This document shows, piece by piece, positions 1-8,649 of a DNA stretch of 22,024 bases (position 1 is the stretch's first letter; each line of letters begins with the position of its first letter). The notes under the pieces were generated by a model. That model was not told where the DNA came from and searched no databases. It was given only the letters and a program-made list of their open reading frames with translations. The stretch covers positions 1-22,024 of the forward strand of contig CAZQDP010000039.1 of assembly GCA_964592375.1 (NCBI GenBank). The letters run 5' to 3'. The translations under genes and the position numbers were made by a program. The DNA is from CAZQDP01 sp964592375. GTDB lineage: Bacteria > Bacillota > Clostridia > RUG12999.

Positions 1-514
1 CGTCACCAAAGGTACCCACGCTGGTAGCAGTCATAAACATATTGACAGCCGGAGGAAATGTAGTTCCATTTGTAATTGACAGTGCAAGGCTTTTGTTTCC
101 GGCAGTACTTGGTACCATATAGTCGAATTCAAAAATTGTCTTCTCGGACTGAATGGAAAACCCTTTATATAAGCTTGCCATTTGCAAAGATAGCGGGCTC
201 TTTGTGTATATCTCCATGCATCGTCCATTGGCACCACTGATACTCTCAGCAATCTTGCCGCCGGATTGTGCACCATTTATATAACCGGTATTTCCAAGTG
301 CATATCCGACAGGTACACTACCTACTACAGAATTTTCAAAGTTATCCAAAATCAGCTCCCCGCTGCGAAGTGGCAAGGGGGTTGGCGTTGCTTCAAAAAG
401 GGTAATGACTCCGTCATTTTGTGCTTCTTCAAGGGCTTGTGCCATAGCAGAAAAGCCGATGCATGAAAAAAGCATGCAAAGAAGAATAAATAACACACAC
501 GGTCTTTTTAACAT
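1..514 (-). CDS. Secreted protein of unknown function, N-terminal part (gene runs off the left edge)
   Basis: Open reading frame of 171 codons read on the minus strand from an ATG at 514, still open at base 1. A GGAGG ribosome binding site lies just upstream, 13 bases after the stop of the preceding gene, so the two are probably co-transcribed. The N-terminus is a signal peptide: Lys-Arg, a hydrophobic core of about 18 residues, then AMAQA, which fits signal peptidase I. A Cys in the core (LFSC) makes a lipoprotein possible but less likely. After a short Thr/Pro stretch the mature part has the alternating polar, aromatic and glycine pattern of a beta-sandwich, including LDNFEN and FEFDYM. Such domains are common at the front of extracellular carbohydrate-active enzymes and binding proteins. 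That resemblance is an inference; the function is not recognised. Confidence 0.72.
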   Translation of the reverse strand, partial: MLKRPCVLFILLCMLFSCIGFSAMAQALEEAQNDGVITLFEATPTPLPLRSGELILDNFENSVVGSVPVGYALGNTGYINGAQSGGKIAESISGANGRCMEIYTKSPLSLQMASLYKGFSIQSEKTIFEFDYMVPSTAGNKSLALSITNGTTFPPAVNMFMTATSVGTFGD

Positions 515-527
515 CAAAAGTAACCTC

Positions 528-3105
528 CTAAAAAATCTGGTTATTGACCAATACTTTATTTATAAATATATCCACGACCCGAGCATCAAACTGCTTGCCG
601 GAACATCGCATCAGTTCTGCGATTGCTTCTTCCTTCGTTTTTGCCGTTTGGTATGTCCTTTTCTTCGTCATGGCATCATATGCATCTGCAACTGCAATAA
701 TTCTTGCCTGCAAGGAGATCTCCTCACCGATGAGTCCTTTGGGATAGCCGCCGCCATCAAATCGCTCGTGATGCTCAAGAACAAAGGTTGCAATTTGTGA
801 AAATTCATTGACTGAAGCAAGTATTCTGTATCCTATTTCGCAATGTCTTCTCATCTCTTGCCATTCTTCTTGGTCTAATCTATTTGCACTACTGAGTACC
901 GTTTCGCCAATTCCGATTTTACCAATATCGTGCATTTGTCCTGCTAATCTCATTTTTTGTAAAGCCCATATTTTTTGCAATAGCTTCACAAGTAGAACCC
1001 ACCCTATTGCTGTGCAGCATTTCCCGATTATTTTTTTCAAACAATGTATTCATAATTAAACCGATGGTTTTGCTACGCATGCTTGTGCTTTCAGAAAGCT
1101 TGTTTTTATACATATGATCTTCCGCTTTCATGAAGACCTCATCAATACTTTCAGCATGTTCATGCTTCACGGCGTAGCCCAAAGATACGGACAAAATAAC
1201 ATTCTGAGTCTTCTCTTGTTCAATTGCCCTCAGTATTCTTTCAATAATGAATTCCGCATTTTCCGCATTGGTTTTCGGCAACAAAAGAACAAATTCATCT
1301 CCGCCAATTCTTGCCACAATGTCATTCTCTCTGCATTCCCTTTTCAAAATATCGGAAACCTTTTGCAGTAGCAAATCACCTGTCAAATGCCCAAAAGCAT
1401 CATTGGTTAGCTTTAATCCGTTCACATCGACCATGATAAGCGTAAGAGGATAAAACCGCTCATTATCAATTCTTTCTACTTCTTGCTCATAATACCTACG
1501 ATTATATAATCCGGTGAGTTGGTCATGATAACTTAAATATTCAATCTCATCTTGTTTTTGTTTTTTCTCGGTAAAATCTCGAAATACCAATACCACACCG
1601 GTGATATTGCCTTTTTCATCTTTTACTGGCGCGGCACTATCCTCAATTGGCCTTTCAATGCCGTCTTTAGAAACTAAAATAGAATGATTAGCATGTTCCA
1701 TAATATCGCCGGAATGGAGCACCGTATATACCGGATTTTCGCATTTTTCATGGGTGAACGCATCGATAATACAAAACACTTCTTCCATTGGCTTTCCATT
1801 CGCTTGCGCCTTAGACCATCCTGTTAAATATTCTGCAACTTTATTCATCAACAAAACATTTCCATTGGTATCGGTTGATATTATGCCGTCACCAACAGAT
1901 AATAATGTAGTTTTAAATTGCTCCTTCTCAATAAACAAGTTTTCTTTTTGTCGATTAATCTCTTCAAGTGCCGCCGCAAATTTATTAAAGCCGATATTTA
2001 GTTCACCAATCTCATCTTTGCATTTCACAGGCAACCTTGTTTTTAAATCAACAACACCATTTTCAATCTGCACATACAGGTCTGCAACCTTTTTTACCGG
2101 CAACACATAGTTTCTTGAAAACAAAAACGCAATTAACCTAACTAGCCCAAAGCAAATAAAAAGGACCGTGCCGGTAATGAGGCCGATGATGTTGGTTTTT
2201 TTCGCTATCCTATCTTGAGAATAGGAGCCAAACAGAAGCCAGTTCGTATAGTCAGAGTGTTCAAAGTTGACAATGTAGTCCTGTCCCTCCATGTTCCAAA
2301 GAAAGTGCCCTCGCTCGGCATTTAGCTTTGCCAAAAAATCCTCATTTGCGTTTGTGCCTATGTTTGAGACATTATCATCACATACAATGCGGCCTCGATT
2401 ATCGACAAGTGTAAAGTTGATGCCATAATCATCATTTACACTGAGCAGCTCTCGAAGGATATTGACATCATAATTAATCACCAGAACCCCCAAGGTTGTT
2501 TCGGCAGAAGAAGCGTAGTCTGTGTTCTTAATGAGTCGAACCACGGTAACCACCTTTTTGCTTGCTGAATGAATGTTAATATTGTCCTCTATGCCTGCCC
2601 AGTACATATTACTGCTCACGTTGCCGGCCTCTTCCGCAAGCCTTTTTTGAAGTGCATAATCAATATCCTCAGTATTTAAAGTATCCCCAACATGATAATG
2701 ATTGCCGTTTGTACCGTAGATATCTATGGATATGATGCCATTAATATTTCTAAAGCTACTAAGAATATATCCTATCTTGGCCTGCGTAGCAAGCTTATTA
2801 TATTCATCCTCGTTATCATATTGATTGAGCAGGGCATTTTTTATGTCGTCAACACCGGATATGTTGATCATAAGGCTTTCGATTTCTTTTGCGATAATTT
2901 CGAAATATTGCTTTTTATCAGACATAATTTGGGTTGCAAGACTGCGAACTTCAGCGCTGATTACCGAATTGGCAGTAAAAAACGATATGTATCCCACAAT
3001 GGCGAGTGGGGCAATACTGATGAGAAGTAAATAAATAGCCATTTTCGTGGTAATACTATGCTTCATGCTGCGAAGACCATCATTCAAACGCCTAAAATAA
3101 TTCAT
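528..3105 (-). pseudogene. Membrane-bound PAS-GGDEF-HD-GYP cyclic-di-GMP enzyme, frameshifted in the HD-GYP domain
   Basis: Two overlapping frames together make one protein of about 860 residues. The first gives a transmembrane helix (about 18-42), an extracellular Cache-like sensor (about 43-300), a second helix (about 304-330), HAMP, PAS (about 395-510) and GGDEF (about 520-680). The GGDEF signature is intact and is preceded by REND five residues upstream, a canonical RxxD inhibitory site, so it should make cyclic-di-GMP. That frame ends at 919. The second frame carries the rest of an HD-GYP phosphodiesterase (HDIGKIG, then HHERFDGGGYP) to a stop at 528. The frame changes near 945-958. An ATG exists at 3120, but a GGAGG sits just before the ATG at 3105, so 3105 is preferred. 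It follows a sugar-binding protein gene, which suggests ligand-controlled signalling. The break may be a real mutation or an assembly error. Confidence 0.82.
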
Positions 3106-3180
3106 ATACCCTCCAACCATAAAAAGAAATATTAGAGTTACTAAAATATCTATTTTACATGATTACAATTATGATAAGCG

Positions 3181-4178
3181 CTACTCTTGTGCATTGGAAA
3201 GATCAACAACCGTTACATCAATCATCGTTTCGAGAGGCACTTTTTCACCGCCAAGCATTTTTAAAGCATATTTAATTCCCGTGTAGCCCTGCAAGTCCGG
3301 CTGCTGGTCGATGGTTGCGACCATCCATCCTTCTTTGATCACTTTATTCGCCTCCGGCAAATTATCAAAAGCCGAGAGAAGAACATGCTTTTTATTGGAA
3401 ACTTTCAGATATTGAACCACACCAAGTCCCATCATATCGTTTGCCGCAAATATCGCTTTAATATTGGGGTGCTTGTCAAATAAGTTTTCAATCACTGCGT
3501 TTGCCTCATCAATTTTCCAATTTGCGGTTTCAGATGCAACGATTTTAATATTTTTATTTTCAGAAAATGCCCGCTGTGCGCCCTTCTTCCTCATTTGAGC
3601 ATTATTTGCACTGCGTATACCCTCAATAATCACCGCTTCAGAAGGTGTTTTAATCATTTTACTTATCTTTGAAGCCGAAAGATAGGCTGCCTGCTCATTA
3701 TCCACACTGATAAATGGCACATCCTTCAAACCCGCTTGAGCCGACATATTAGCATCCAACTGATTATCAATATTCACAATAATAATTCCTGCATCCTGTG
3801 CTTTTTTTAGAATGGGGATAAGCTCCTTTGAATTACCGGGGGCAATCACAATTGCATCAATCTTTGACTTTATCAGTTCATCAACAATCGCTATCTGCTG
3901 GTCAATAGATGTCTCTTGAGCTCCGGTCTTGACGGTTAATTGAATTCCAAATTCCTTTTCCGCAGATCTAGCTCCCTTTTCCATTTCAATGAAAAATGGA
4001 TTTGTCAAAGTTTTCATCACAAGTGCAATATTTTTTTCCTTATGGAATCACCCGATGGCGCCACCGTATTTTGAACATTTGGTGCAAGTGGATGATTACT
4101 TTTGTCTTTGTTTATACTGCAAGAAATAAATAGAACTGATAACAACAATAATAAAAATAAAGAAACGGATTTTTTCAT
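3181..4178 (-). pseudogene. Sugar ABC-transporter substrate-binding lipoprotein (RbsB/periplasmic-binding-protein type), single-base frameshift near the N-terminus
   Basis: From an ATG at 4178, 14 bases after GGAGG, the frame encodes a lipoprotein signal peptide (Lys-Lys, leucine-rich core, LFISC lipobox) and a linker, then stops after about 53 residues. A second frame, open from just upstream of 4020 to 3181, encodes a type 1 periplasmic binding fold: VMKTLTNPFF, the hinge segment AIVIAPGNS, and AIFAANDMMGLGV, all typical of ribose/galactose-binding proteins. The frames meet at a run of seven A (T7 on the plus strand, 4031-4037). One more A joins them into an intact protein of 332 residues with the usual KKxIALVMKTL entry strand. 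The protein would capture a sugar outside the membrane. No permease or ATPase gene is adjacent, so it may serve the neighbouring sensor enzyme rather than transport. Confidence 0.83.
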
Positions 4179-4198
4179 TCGTAATTTCCTCCCAATAT

Positions 4199-4212
4199 TC
4201 CGTTATTACGGA
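4199..4212 (-). repeat. Short inverted repeat just upstream of the binding-protein ribosome binding site
   Basis: TCCGT-N4-ACGGA forms a 5-bp perfect stem in the leader about 8 bases before the GGAGG of the substrate-binding lipoprotein gene. It could be a small regulatory hairpin or an operator half-pair. It is short enough to be chance. Confidence 0.3.
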
Positions 4213-4326
4213 TTATTTTTTTGAAAATATACAATCGCCAAACCTGCATAACACTCCCGTGATATATTTGCTAATCGATGTATAAACAGTTGCAACGCAA
4301 ACCGTATTTGTAAGAGAAATGTAGCC

Positions 4327-4356
4327 ATTATATTGATTTTAACACTTCTTTAGCAA
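4327..4356 (-). promoter_or_regulatory. Predicted sigma-A promoter for the binding-protein / cyclic-di-GMP operon
   Basis: On the minus strand TTGCTA and TATAAT are separated by 18 bases. An overlapping alternative is TTGTAA (4359-4364) with TAAAAT (4336-4341) at 17 bases. Either would give a leader of roughly 140-150 bases before the ATG at 4178. Confidence 0.55.
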
Positions 4357-4482
4357 AATTACAAGGCATTTATCAGATTTTGTCATTGTTTTCTTGTTTT
4401 TGCGTGCGTTTTTGGCTATCTCTTTTCCCAAGCGGAATGATCGCAAAAAAATTGCAATAATATTTGTACAAAATAAAAAACC

Positions 4483-4511
4483 TTTACAACAGATAATAAA
4501 TATGCTAAAAT
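4483..4511 (+). promoter_or_regulatory. Promoter of tRNA-Arg
   Basis: TTTACA and TAAAAT are separated by exactly 17 bases, and the -10 element ends 12 bases before the mature tRNA 5' end. This is a strong sigma-A-like match in the expected place. Confidence 0.75.
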
Positions 4512-4523
4512 AAGCTTAGATTT

Positions 4524-4598
4524 GTCTCGGTGGCCTAACGGATAAGGTAGCGGATTCCGGTTCCGCTGATGCGGGTTCGATTCCTGCCCGGGACGCCA
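4524..4598 (+). tRNA. tRNA-Arg (anticodon CCG)
   Basis: All four arms fold. The acceptor GTCTCGG pairs with CCGGGAC (one T-G), with discriminator G and an encoded CCA. The D arm is GCCT/AGGT. The anticodon stem GCGGA/TCCGC encloses the loop TTCCGGT, whose anticodon CCG reads the CGG arginine codon. The T stem GCGGG/CCTGC encloses TTCGATT. The variable loop has four bases. The gene has its own promoter and terminator. Confidence 0.97.
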
Positions 4599-4602
4599 AA
4601 TG

Positions 4603-4632
4603 GCCGTGTCGATTTCTCGGCACGGCTTTTTT
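4603..4632 (+). terminator. Rho-independent terminator of tRNA-Arg
   Basis: A 10-bp stem (GCCGTGTCGA with TCGGCACGGC, one T-G pair) with a 4-base loop is followed by six T, starting five bases after the tRNA CCA end. Confidence 0.9.
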
Positions 4633-4640
4633 ACTGCAAA

Positions 4641-4669
4641 TTGACAAATGTAGGTGTTTGTGCTATATT
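4641..4669 (+). promoter_or_regulatory. Promoter of the mutarotase-fold gene
   Basis: A perfect TTGACA is followed after 17 bases by TATATT. The predicted transcription start is around 4676, giving a leader of about 23 bases before the ATG at 4699. Confidence 0.82.
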
Positions 4670-4698
4670 GTAAATACCAAAAAACAGTGGAAGGAAGA

Positions 4699-5628
4699 AT
4701 GAGCAGGATGAACGTGAAAGTTGAAAAAACGACATATGGCAGCTTTGGAAGCTGCATTTGCATTACCAATGGAAAGGTGGAGCTTTTTGCGACCTTAGAG
4801 CTTGGCCCGCGCATTATCAGGTTTGCACCGGTGGGCGGAGATAATATCATGTTCGAGGATGAAAAAAGAGAAATTAGTGTCAATATCGCAGAATATAAAT
4901 GGTTTGACAGTGATACTTGGTACATATATGGTGGTCATCGGCTGTGGATTAGCCCCGAGGGTATGCCAAAGAGCTATTATTCCGACAATCATCCCGTGGC
5001 ATATGAAATCATTCCTGGTGGCGTGCTATTAAAGCAGCGTACCCAAGAATACCTTCATATCGCACTTCAAATGAAGGTGGTCATGGAGGATAGTGGCAAG
5101 GTAACCGTTACGCATAGCATCACCAATCAATCTGGTTTTGAAGTGGAGCTTGCTCCTTGGGCACTGACCGTGCTTGCCAAGGGTGGTCGTGAGGCGGTTC
5201 CTCAGACAAGCCGAGAAACCGGTCTTCTGGGCAATCGTATACTTGCGCTCTGGCCATATTCCGATATGTCGGATAAGCGGGTTTCGTGGGGCAAAAAATT
5301 TACCGTACTTGCGCAAGATGCTGGTAGCAAGACCGCATTTAAGTTCGGTTCCACCAATGAGGATGGGTATGCCGCTTATTTTGTAAACAGCTGTATGTTT
5401 TTAAAGCAATACACCCATGTAGTAGGCGGAAACTATCCTGACTTTGGCGTGTCCTTTGAAACCTATACGAACAATCACATGCTGGAAATGGAAACCTTAG
5501 GACAGCTTGTTACCCTTGCGCACGGCGACGCTACGGAGCATACTGAAATCTGGCAATTGATTGACGGCGTTGCAGATCCTTGTGATGATGAGGGAGCGAT
5601 AATAGATACCGTAGCAAAATATTTGTAA
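4699..5628 (+). CDS. Galactose-mutarotase-fold protein of DUF4380 type, probably carbohydrate-active
   Basis: 309 residues from the ATG at 4699. That start directly follows GGAAGGAAG and leaves room for the promoter; the frame is open to 4654 but those codons overlap the -10 element. The sequence has the all-beta character of the aldose-1-epimerase superfamily: an N-terminal LFATLELGPRIIRF strand (about residues 30-43), then GGHRLW near residue 78 and an ISPEG turn. GPRI-plus-GGHRLW is the pattern I associate with DUF4380. There is no signal peptide, so it is cytoplasmic. Members are presumed to bind or epimerise sugars, but the substrate is unknown. It is transcribed alone and is not linked to the sugar operon 10 kb away. 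Confidence is high for the fold and low for the reaction. Confidence 0.8.
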   Translation: MSRMNVKVEKTTYGSFGSCICITNGKVELFATLELGPRIIRFAPVGGDNIMFEDEKREISVNIAEYKWFDSDTWYIYGGHRLWISPEGMPKSYYSDNHPVAYEIIPGGVLLKQRTQEYLHIALQMKVVMEDSGKVTVTHSITNQSGFEVELAPWALTVLAKGGREAVPQTSRETGLLGNRILALWPYSDMSDKRVSWGKKFTVLAQDAGSKTAFKFGSTNEDGYAAYFVNSCMFLKQYTHVVGGNYPDFGVSFETYTNNHMLEMETLGQLVTLAHGDATEHTEIWQLIDGVADPCDDEGAIIDTVAKYL

Positions 5629-5710
5629 GCAGGCACATGCCCATTTTGAAAAATGGCGATGATTGTTTGCAACTTCGTAATAAGGGTATATATACTAGTT
5701 CATCTTTTTT

Positions 5711-5756
5711 TGTGCGTGATGGTCGCTTGCTTTGCGACAATCACGCACATCTTTTT
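5711..5756 (+). terminator. Rho-independent terminator after the mutarotase-fold gene
   Basis: A 16-position stem (TGTGCGTGAT plus GTCGC, one G/A mismatch) with a 7-base loop is followed by TCTTTTT on the plus strand. The opposite side of the hairpin gives A rather than U, so it does not look like a terminator for the convergent glycosyltransferase operon. Confidence 0.85.
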
Positions 5757-5793
5757 GGGAGATGAAAATGAAGCTCTGCTGCAAATCCACAAC

Positions 5794-7074
5794 TTAAACG
5801 CTATTTCTGCTCTTTTTACTGGTCATTTCATAATTCTGCAGAAAGGTAATAATTTTAAGCCATGCAGACTTCGTGTTGTTAAAATCGTTAAAATGCGCTT
5901 CCACATGCGTATGATAAAACTCAAGTTCTGTCAATATGTTTTCAAACTCAGCGTTTCTAAAATATTGGCACAACTTTGGAATAACATACGATAAATTCTC
6001 TTTCATTTTTGCAATTTCAGATGCATACTCACTTTTTTGCGTAATGTACAATAGGAGTGGTTTATATCGAGTCCAGCCAATTGCGGCTTTTAAAAATCGT
6101 TTTGTTATCGTTACGGAATCCGCGGTGATTGCTTTCAGTTTATTGGGCAGCACACCTAGGAGTAAATGTTCGTAAGTTGAAAACCCATCGTGAAAGGTGT
6201 AGCAGGGAACCTTAATAATATTACATTCTCCAATGCAGGTGCTTAAAAAGGTATCTTCTCCCCTTGCGCCAGGCGGATTATAAAATGGAAATAATTTTTT
6301 TGGATTTTTAAGGTTAAAGCCTAAATTTGCACCGGATACAAATTTCATCCCATTGATTTCTTTCACATTTTCTACAATTTCACTATTCATGATATCAAAA
6401 TTCGCATAGGTAACGCCGCCATCATTCATTTTTTCTTTGACGGAATCCCACGAAATGATATCATTGCTAATTGCTTCAATGAACAATCTAAAATCATTTT
6501 CCGAAAGCACATTGTTAAAACTAAGTGATGGAATGGGAGAGATGTAGCCACAATGATGACCATGAGTCATATCGGCATTTTCAATATTTTTAATATGAGT
6601 AGAAAGAACCTCCTGTCCCTTCCATACAATGCTGTTGTTGATTTTTATCGTGGCCACGGGGTACTCATCATCATCAAGAAAAATAAGATAGTCCATTTTG
6701 TTCTTTAATGCAAAATACAAGACCGCATTCCGCTTCATTGCATAACCTTCGCCGAAAATCAGCTTGGCTTCCTTTAAACTAATGACCTTCTTTTCCGTCA
6801 GATATCGCACCTCGTTAGCGATGGAAGAATCACCTAAGTAATATGCGGAATCCACCATATCCAATATTTCTTCATCTGTAATCTTGTAGTCACTTGCTTT
6901 TGTACTCGTATACTTCAGATCATATGCAACAAAAAGGTGGAGCGCAACTTTTCGATTATCAATAAGGCCGGATTCATTCCAATTATCGACATACGCTTTT
7001 ACCACGTTTTTAAAATTTTTGCGCCCTGTTACAAAACCAACGCCAACATTGAGCTTCTTCTTTTCAATTTTCAT
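5794..7074 (-). CDS. GT-A type glycosyltransferase-like protein
   Basis: 426 residues. The protein opens with a beta strand (NVGVGFVTGRKN). Near residue 130 it has LIFLDDDEYP, an acidic DDDE after a hydrophobic strand, as in the metal and nucleotide-sugar site of GT-A glycosyltransferases. GARGEDTFLS near residue 270 resembles the ED acceptor-base motif of family 2 enzymes. There are no membrane segments or signal peptide. The start ATG at 7074 lies eight bases after the stop of the upstream glycosyltransferase, with only a weak GA-rich ribosome binding site, which suggests translational coupling. Donor and acceptor are unknown. Co-transcription with a double-domain glycosyltransferase suggests a shared surface glycan or glycoprotein product. 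Confidence 0.75.
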   Translation of the reverse strand: MKIEKKKLNVGVGFVTGRKNFKNVVKAYVDNWNESGLIDNRKVALHLFVAYDLKYTSTKASDYKITDEEILDMVDSAYYLGDSSIANEVRYLTEKKVISLKEAKLIFGEGYAMKRNAVLYFALKNKMDYLIFLDDDEYPVATIKINNSIVWKGQEVLSTHIKNIENADMTHGHHCGYISPIPSLSFNNVLSENDFRLFIEAISNDIISWDSVKEKMNDGGVTYANFDIMNSEIVENVKEINGMKFVSGANLGFNLKNPKKLFPFYNPPGARGEDTFLSTCIGECNIIKVPCYTFHDGFSTYEHLLLGVLPNKLKAITADSVTITKRFLKAAIGWTRYKPLLLYITQKSEYASEIAKMKENLSYVIPKLCQYFRNAEFENILTELEFYHTHVEAHFNDFNNTKSAWLKIITFLQNYEMTSKKSRNSV

Positions 7075-7082
7075 ACTTCATC

Positions 7083-8618
7083 TCACGCTTTCCAATGTAC
7101 TAAGTTCGGGTCCGTGTCCATAATTGAGTCATATTGCTCTTTTATGCCATAGATGGCATCCGGATCCAATTGCCGATATCGTGCAAATTTTTCGTTTCTG
7201 TCCCCTTGCGTGGACCATCCCAAATGCTGAATGCGAAATGCAGACTCAGCCACCGGAAACGAAAATGTATTGGCAGGAAATCTGCCGCAATGCTGCGAGA
7301 AATCATTCCATGTATAGTGAAACTCAGGCTGATATCGCATCAGAAACGGTTTGCATATCGCGTGTGCGTTCCAGTATTCGTCTTCGCGATAGTGGGTTTT
7401 ATTCCACATATCATATAATCGAAATGAATAAAGATCATAATGTTTATCGTCAATCAATTTTTGAACATGGTTCCAAAATCCGGACTCTAACAATTCATCT
7501 GCATCCAGATTTAAAATCCAGTCGGGATTTGTTTTGACCGTTTCCTCCCATTGCATTTTGCGAAGGGAAGCTTCACTTGCAAACATAGAATGCTTATTTT
7601 CAATGATGCGTAAGGGAACGGAGCTTAATAATTCTCTGCACATTTGTACGGTATGATCACAGCTGCCGTCGTCTATAATCACAGCTTGTGCAATATGCCC
7701 TCTCAAACTTATTAAAACTTGCTTTAAATAACGATGTTCTTCGTTTTTTACTATCATAGAAAGCGTAATTTTATTTTCATTCTCCTTATACCGACGCACA
7801 AATGCAAGCGCATTTTTGTGCATGGCGACATACGCCGAAACGCCCTTCAAATCTTGTTCTCGATAGATATTGTATGCCGGAAAATGTGTATCAACAAAAA
7901 GAGGAATTCCAAGCACAGCGGCACGTATACAAAAAAAACGATCCTCACCGTGAATGGTTAAGTTTTTAATCGGCTCAAAGCTAACCCCTTTTAACAATGC
8001 CTTTCGGCTTAGCAGGGTGCATGCACCCAGCCCACCCACTTCATAGATGCCGGGCATTTTGAGCTGATTTAAAAATTTTGCTTGCCGATGGATCATTTCT
8101 TTTTCGCTGACATTTTCACCTAATCGCTTTGGCACCAAATCATATTCATCAAATAACCAAACATTAGGCTCTAACGCTTGGCCATGATGCCACTGACTCC
8201 AAAATATTTCCGATACAATATCTTTTTTTGACTGTATAAGATGCTCAATCAGGCCCGGATACAAAACCAAATCCGAGTCTACAAAAAATAGATAATCATA
8301 TTGATTATCGATTGCATATTGAATAATCAAATTCTTATATTTTGCCACCTTTAGCATTAAACTATCATCCCAATGATGCGATTCCTCGTTGCACAGATAT
8401 ATCCCTTGCTCCTTGCCCGAAATAATAATCACCTTGGAGGTTTCTCTCTCAAAAGCAGACAACATACAACGGGAATGCTCATCAATATTATCATCAACAA
8501 ACATATAATCAATGGAGATAGTATGCATGATTAAGTTTTTGATCGATGTGAGAAACTCCTGCAATATCTCCGGTTTTTGATAAACCGGACTACCGACCAA
8601 TACGCGCATTTTATTCAA
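7083..8618 (-). CDS. Tandem family 2 glycosyltransferase (two GT-A domains in one chain)
   Basis: 511 residues with two catalytic modules. Domain 1 (about 1-275) has VLVGSPVYQKPE, a VDSD motif at 113-116 and HGEDRFFC near 225. Domain 2 (about 283-511) restarts with ITLSMIVKNEE, then IIDDGS and NLDADE near residue 370, which is classical GT2 layout. The likely start is TTG at 8618: AGGAGG (8624-8629) is five bases upstream, whereas the ATG at 8610 would be 13 bases away. The protein is soluble. Tandem GT2 proteins usually add two sugars in succession or act on protein glycans. It follows the small lysine-rich peptide gene and precedes a second glycosyltransferase. Acceptors are unknown; flagellar, spore or cell-wall glycosylation are options, but no target gene is in view. 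Confidence 0.85.
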   Translation of the reverse strand: MNKMRVLVGSPVYQKPEILQEFLTSIKNLIMHTISIDYMFVDDNIDEHSRCMLSAFERETSKVIIISGKEQGIYLCNEESHHWDDSLMLKVAKYKNLIIQYAIDNQYDYLFFVDSDLVLYPGLIEHLIQSKKDIVSEIFWSQWHHGQALEPNVWLFDEYDLVPKRLGENVSEKEMIHRQAKFLNQLKMPGIYEVGGLGACTLLSRKALLKGVSFEPIKNLTIHGEDRFFCIRAAVLGIPLFVDTHFPAYNIYREQDLKGVSAYVAMHKNALAFVRRYKENENKITLSMIVKNEEHRYLKQVLISLRGHIAQAVIIDDGSCDHTVQMCRELLSSVPLRIIENKHSMFASEASLRKMQWEETVKTNPDWILNLDADELLESGFWNHVQKLIDDKHYDLYSFRLYDMWNKTHYREDEYWNAHAICKPFLMRYQPEFHYTWNDFSQHCGRFPANTFSFPVAESAFRIQHLGWSTQGDRNEKFARYRQLDPDAIYGIKEQYDSIMDTDPNLVHWKA

Positions 8619-8649
8619 ATTTTCCTCCTACAATGCCTTGCTGTTCACA

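Larger units (their letters stand above)
4179..4523. other. Intergenic region between the minus-strand signalling cluster and tRNA-Arg
   Basis: 345 bases without a convincing gene. It holds the predicted minus-strand promoter (4327-4356, alternative to 4364), a leader of about 140 bases with a small inverted repeat (4199-4212), and the plus-strand tRNA promoter (4483-4511). An antisense open frame that crosses the tRNA has no ribosome binding site or recognisable protein and was not called. Confidence 0.6.

Noticed and set aside
919..1040. Programmed ribosomal frameshift joining the GGDEF and HD-GYP frames
   Set aside because: The needed shift is +1 (or -2), while the A6 run favours -1, which would hit a TGA; the family alignment also points to missing residues rather than recoding.
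4416..4925. Minus-strand open frame of 169 codons across the tRNA and the start of the mutarotase-fold gene
   Set aside because: It reads through the tRNA, its terminator and a promoter in antisense, has no ribosome binding site and matches no family.
5640..5660. Hairpin just after the mutarotase-fold gene as its terminator
   Set aside because: A weak A/T stem with no following T run; the hairpin at 5711-5756 is far stronger.
5653..5994. Plus-strand open frame of 113 codons beyond the mutarotase-fold gene
   Set aside because: It spans the terminator hairpin and then overlaps the end of the glycosyltransferase gene in antisense; no ribosome binding site.
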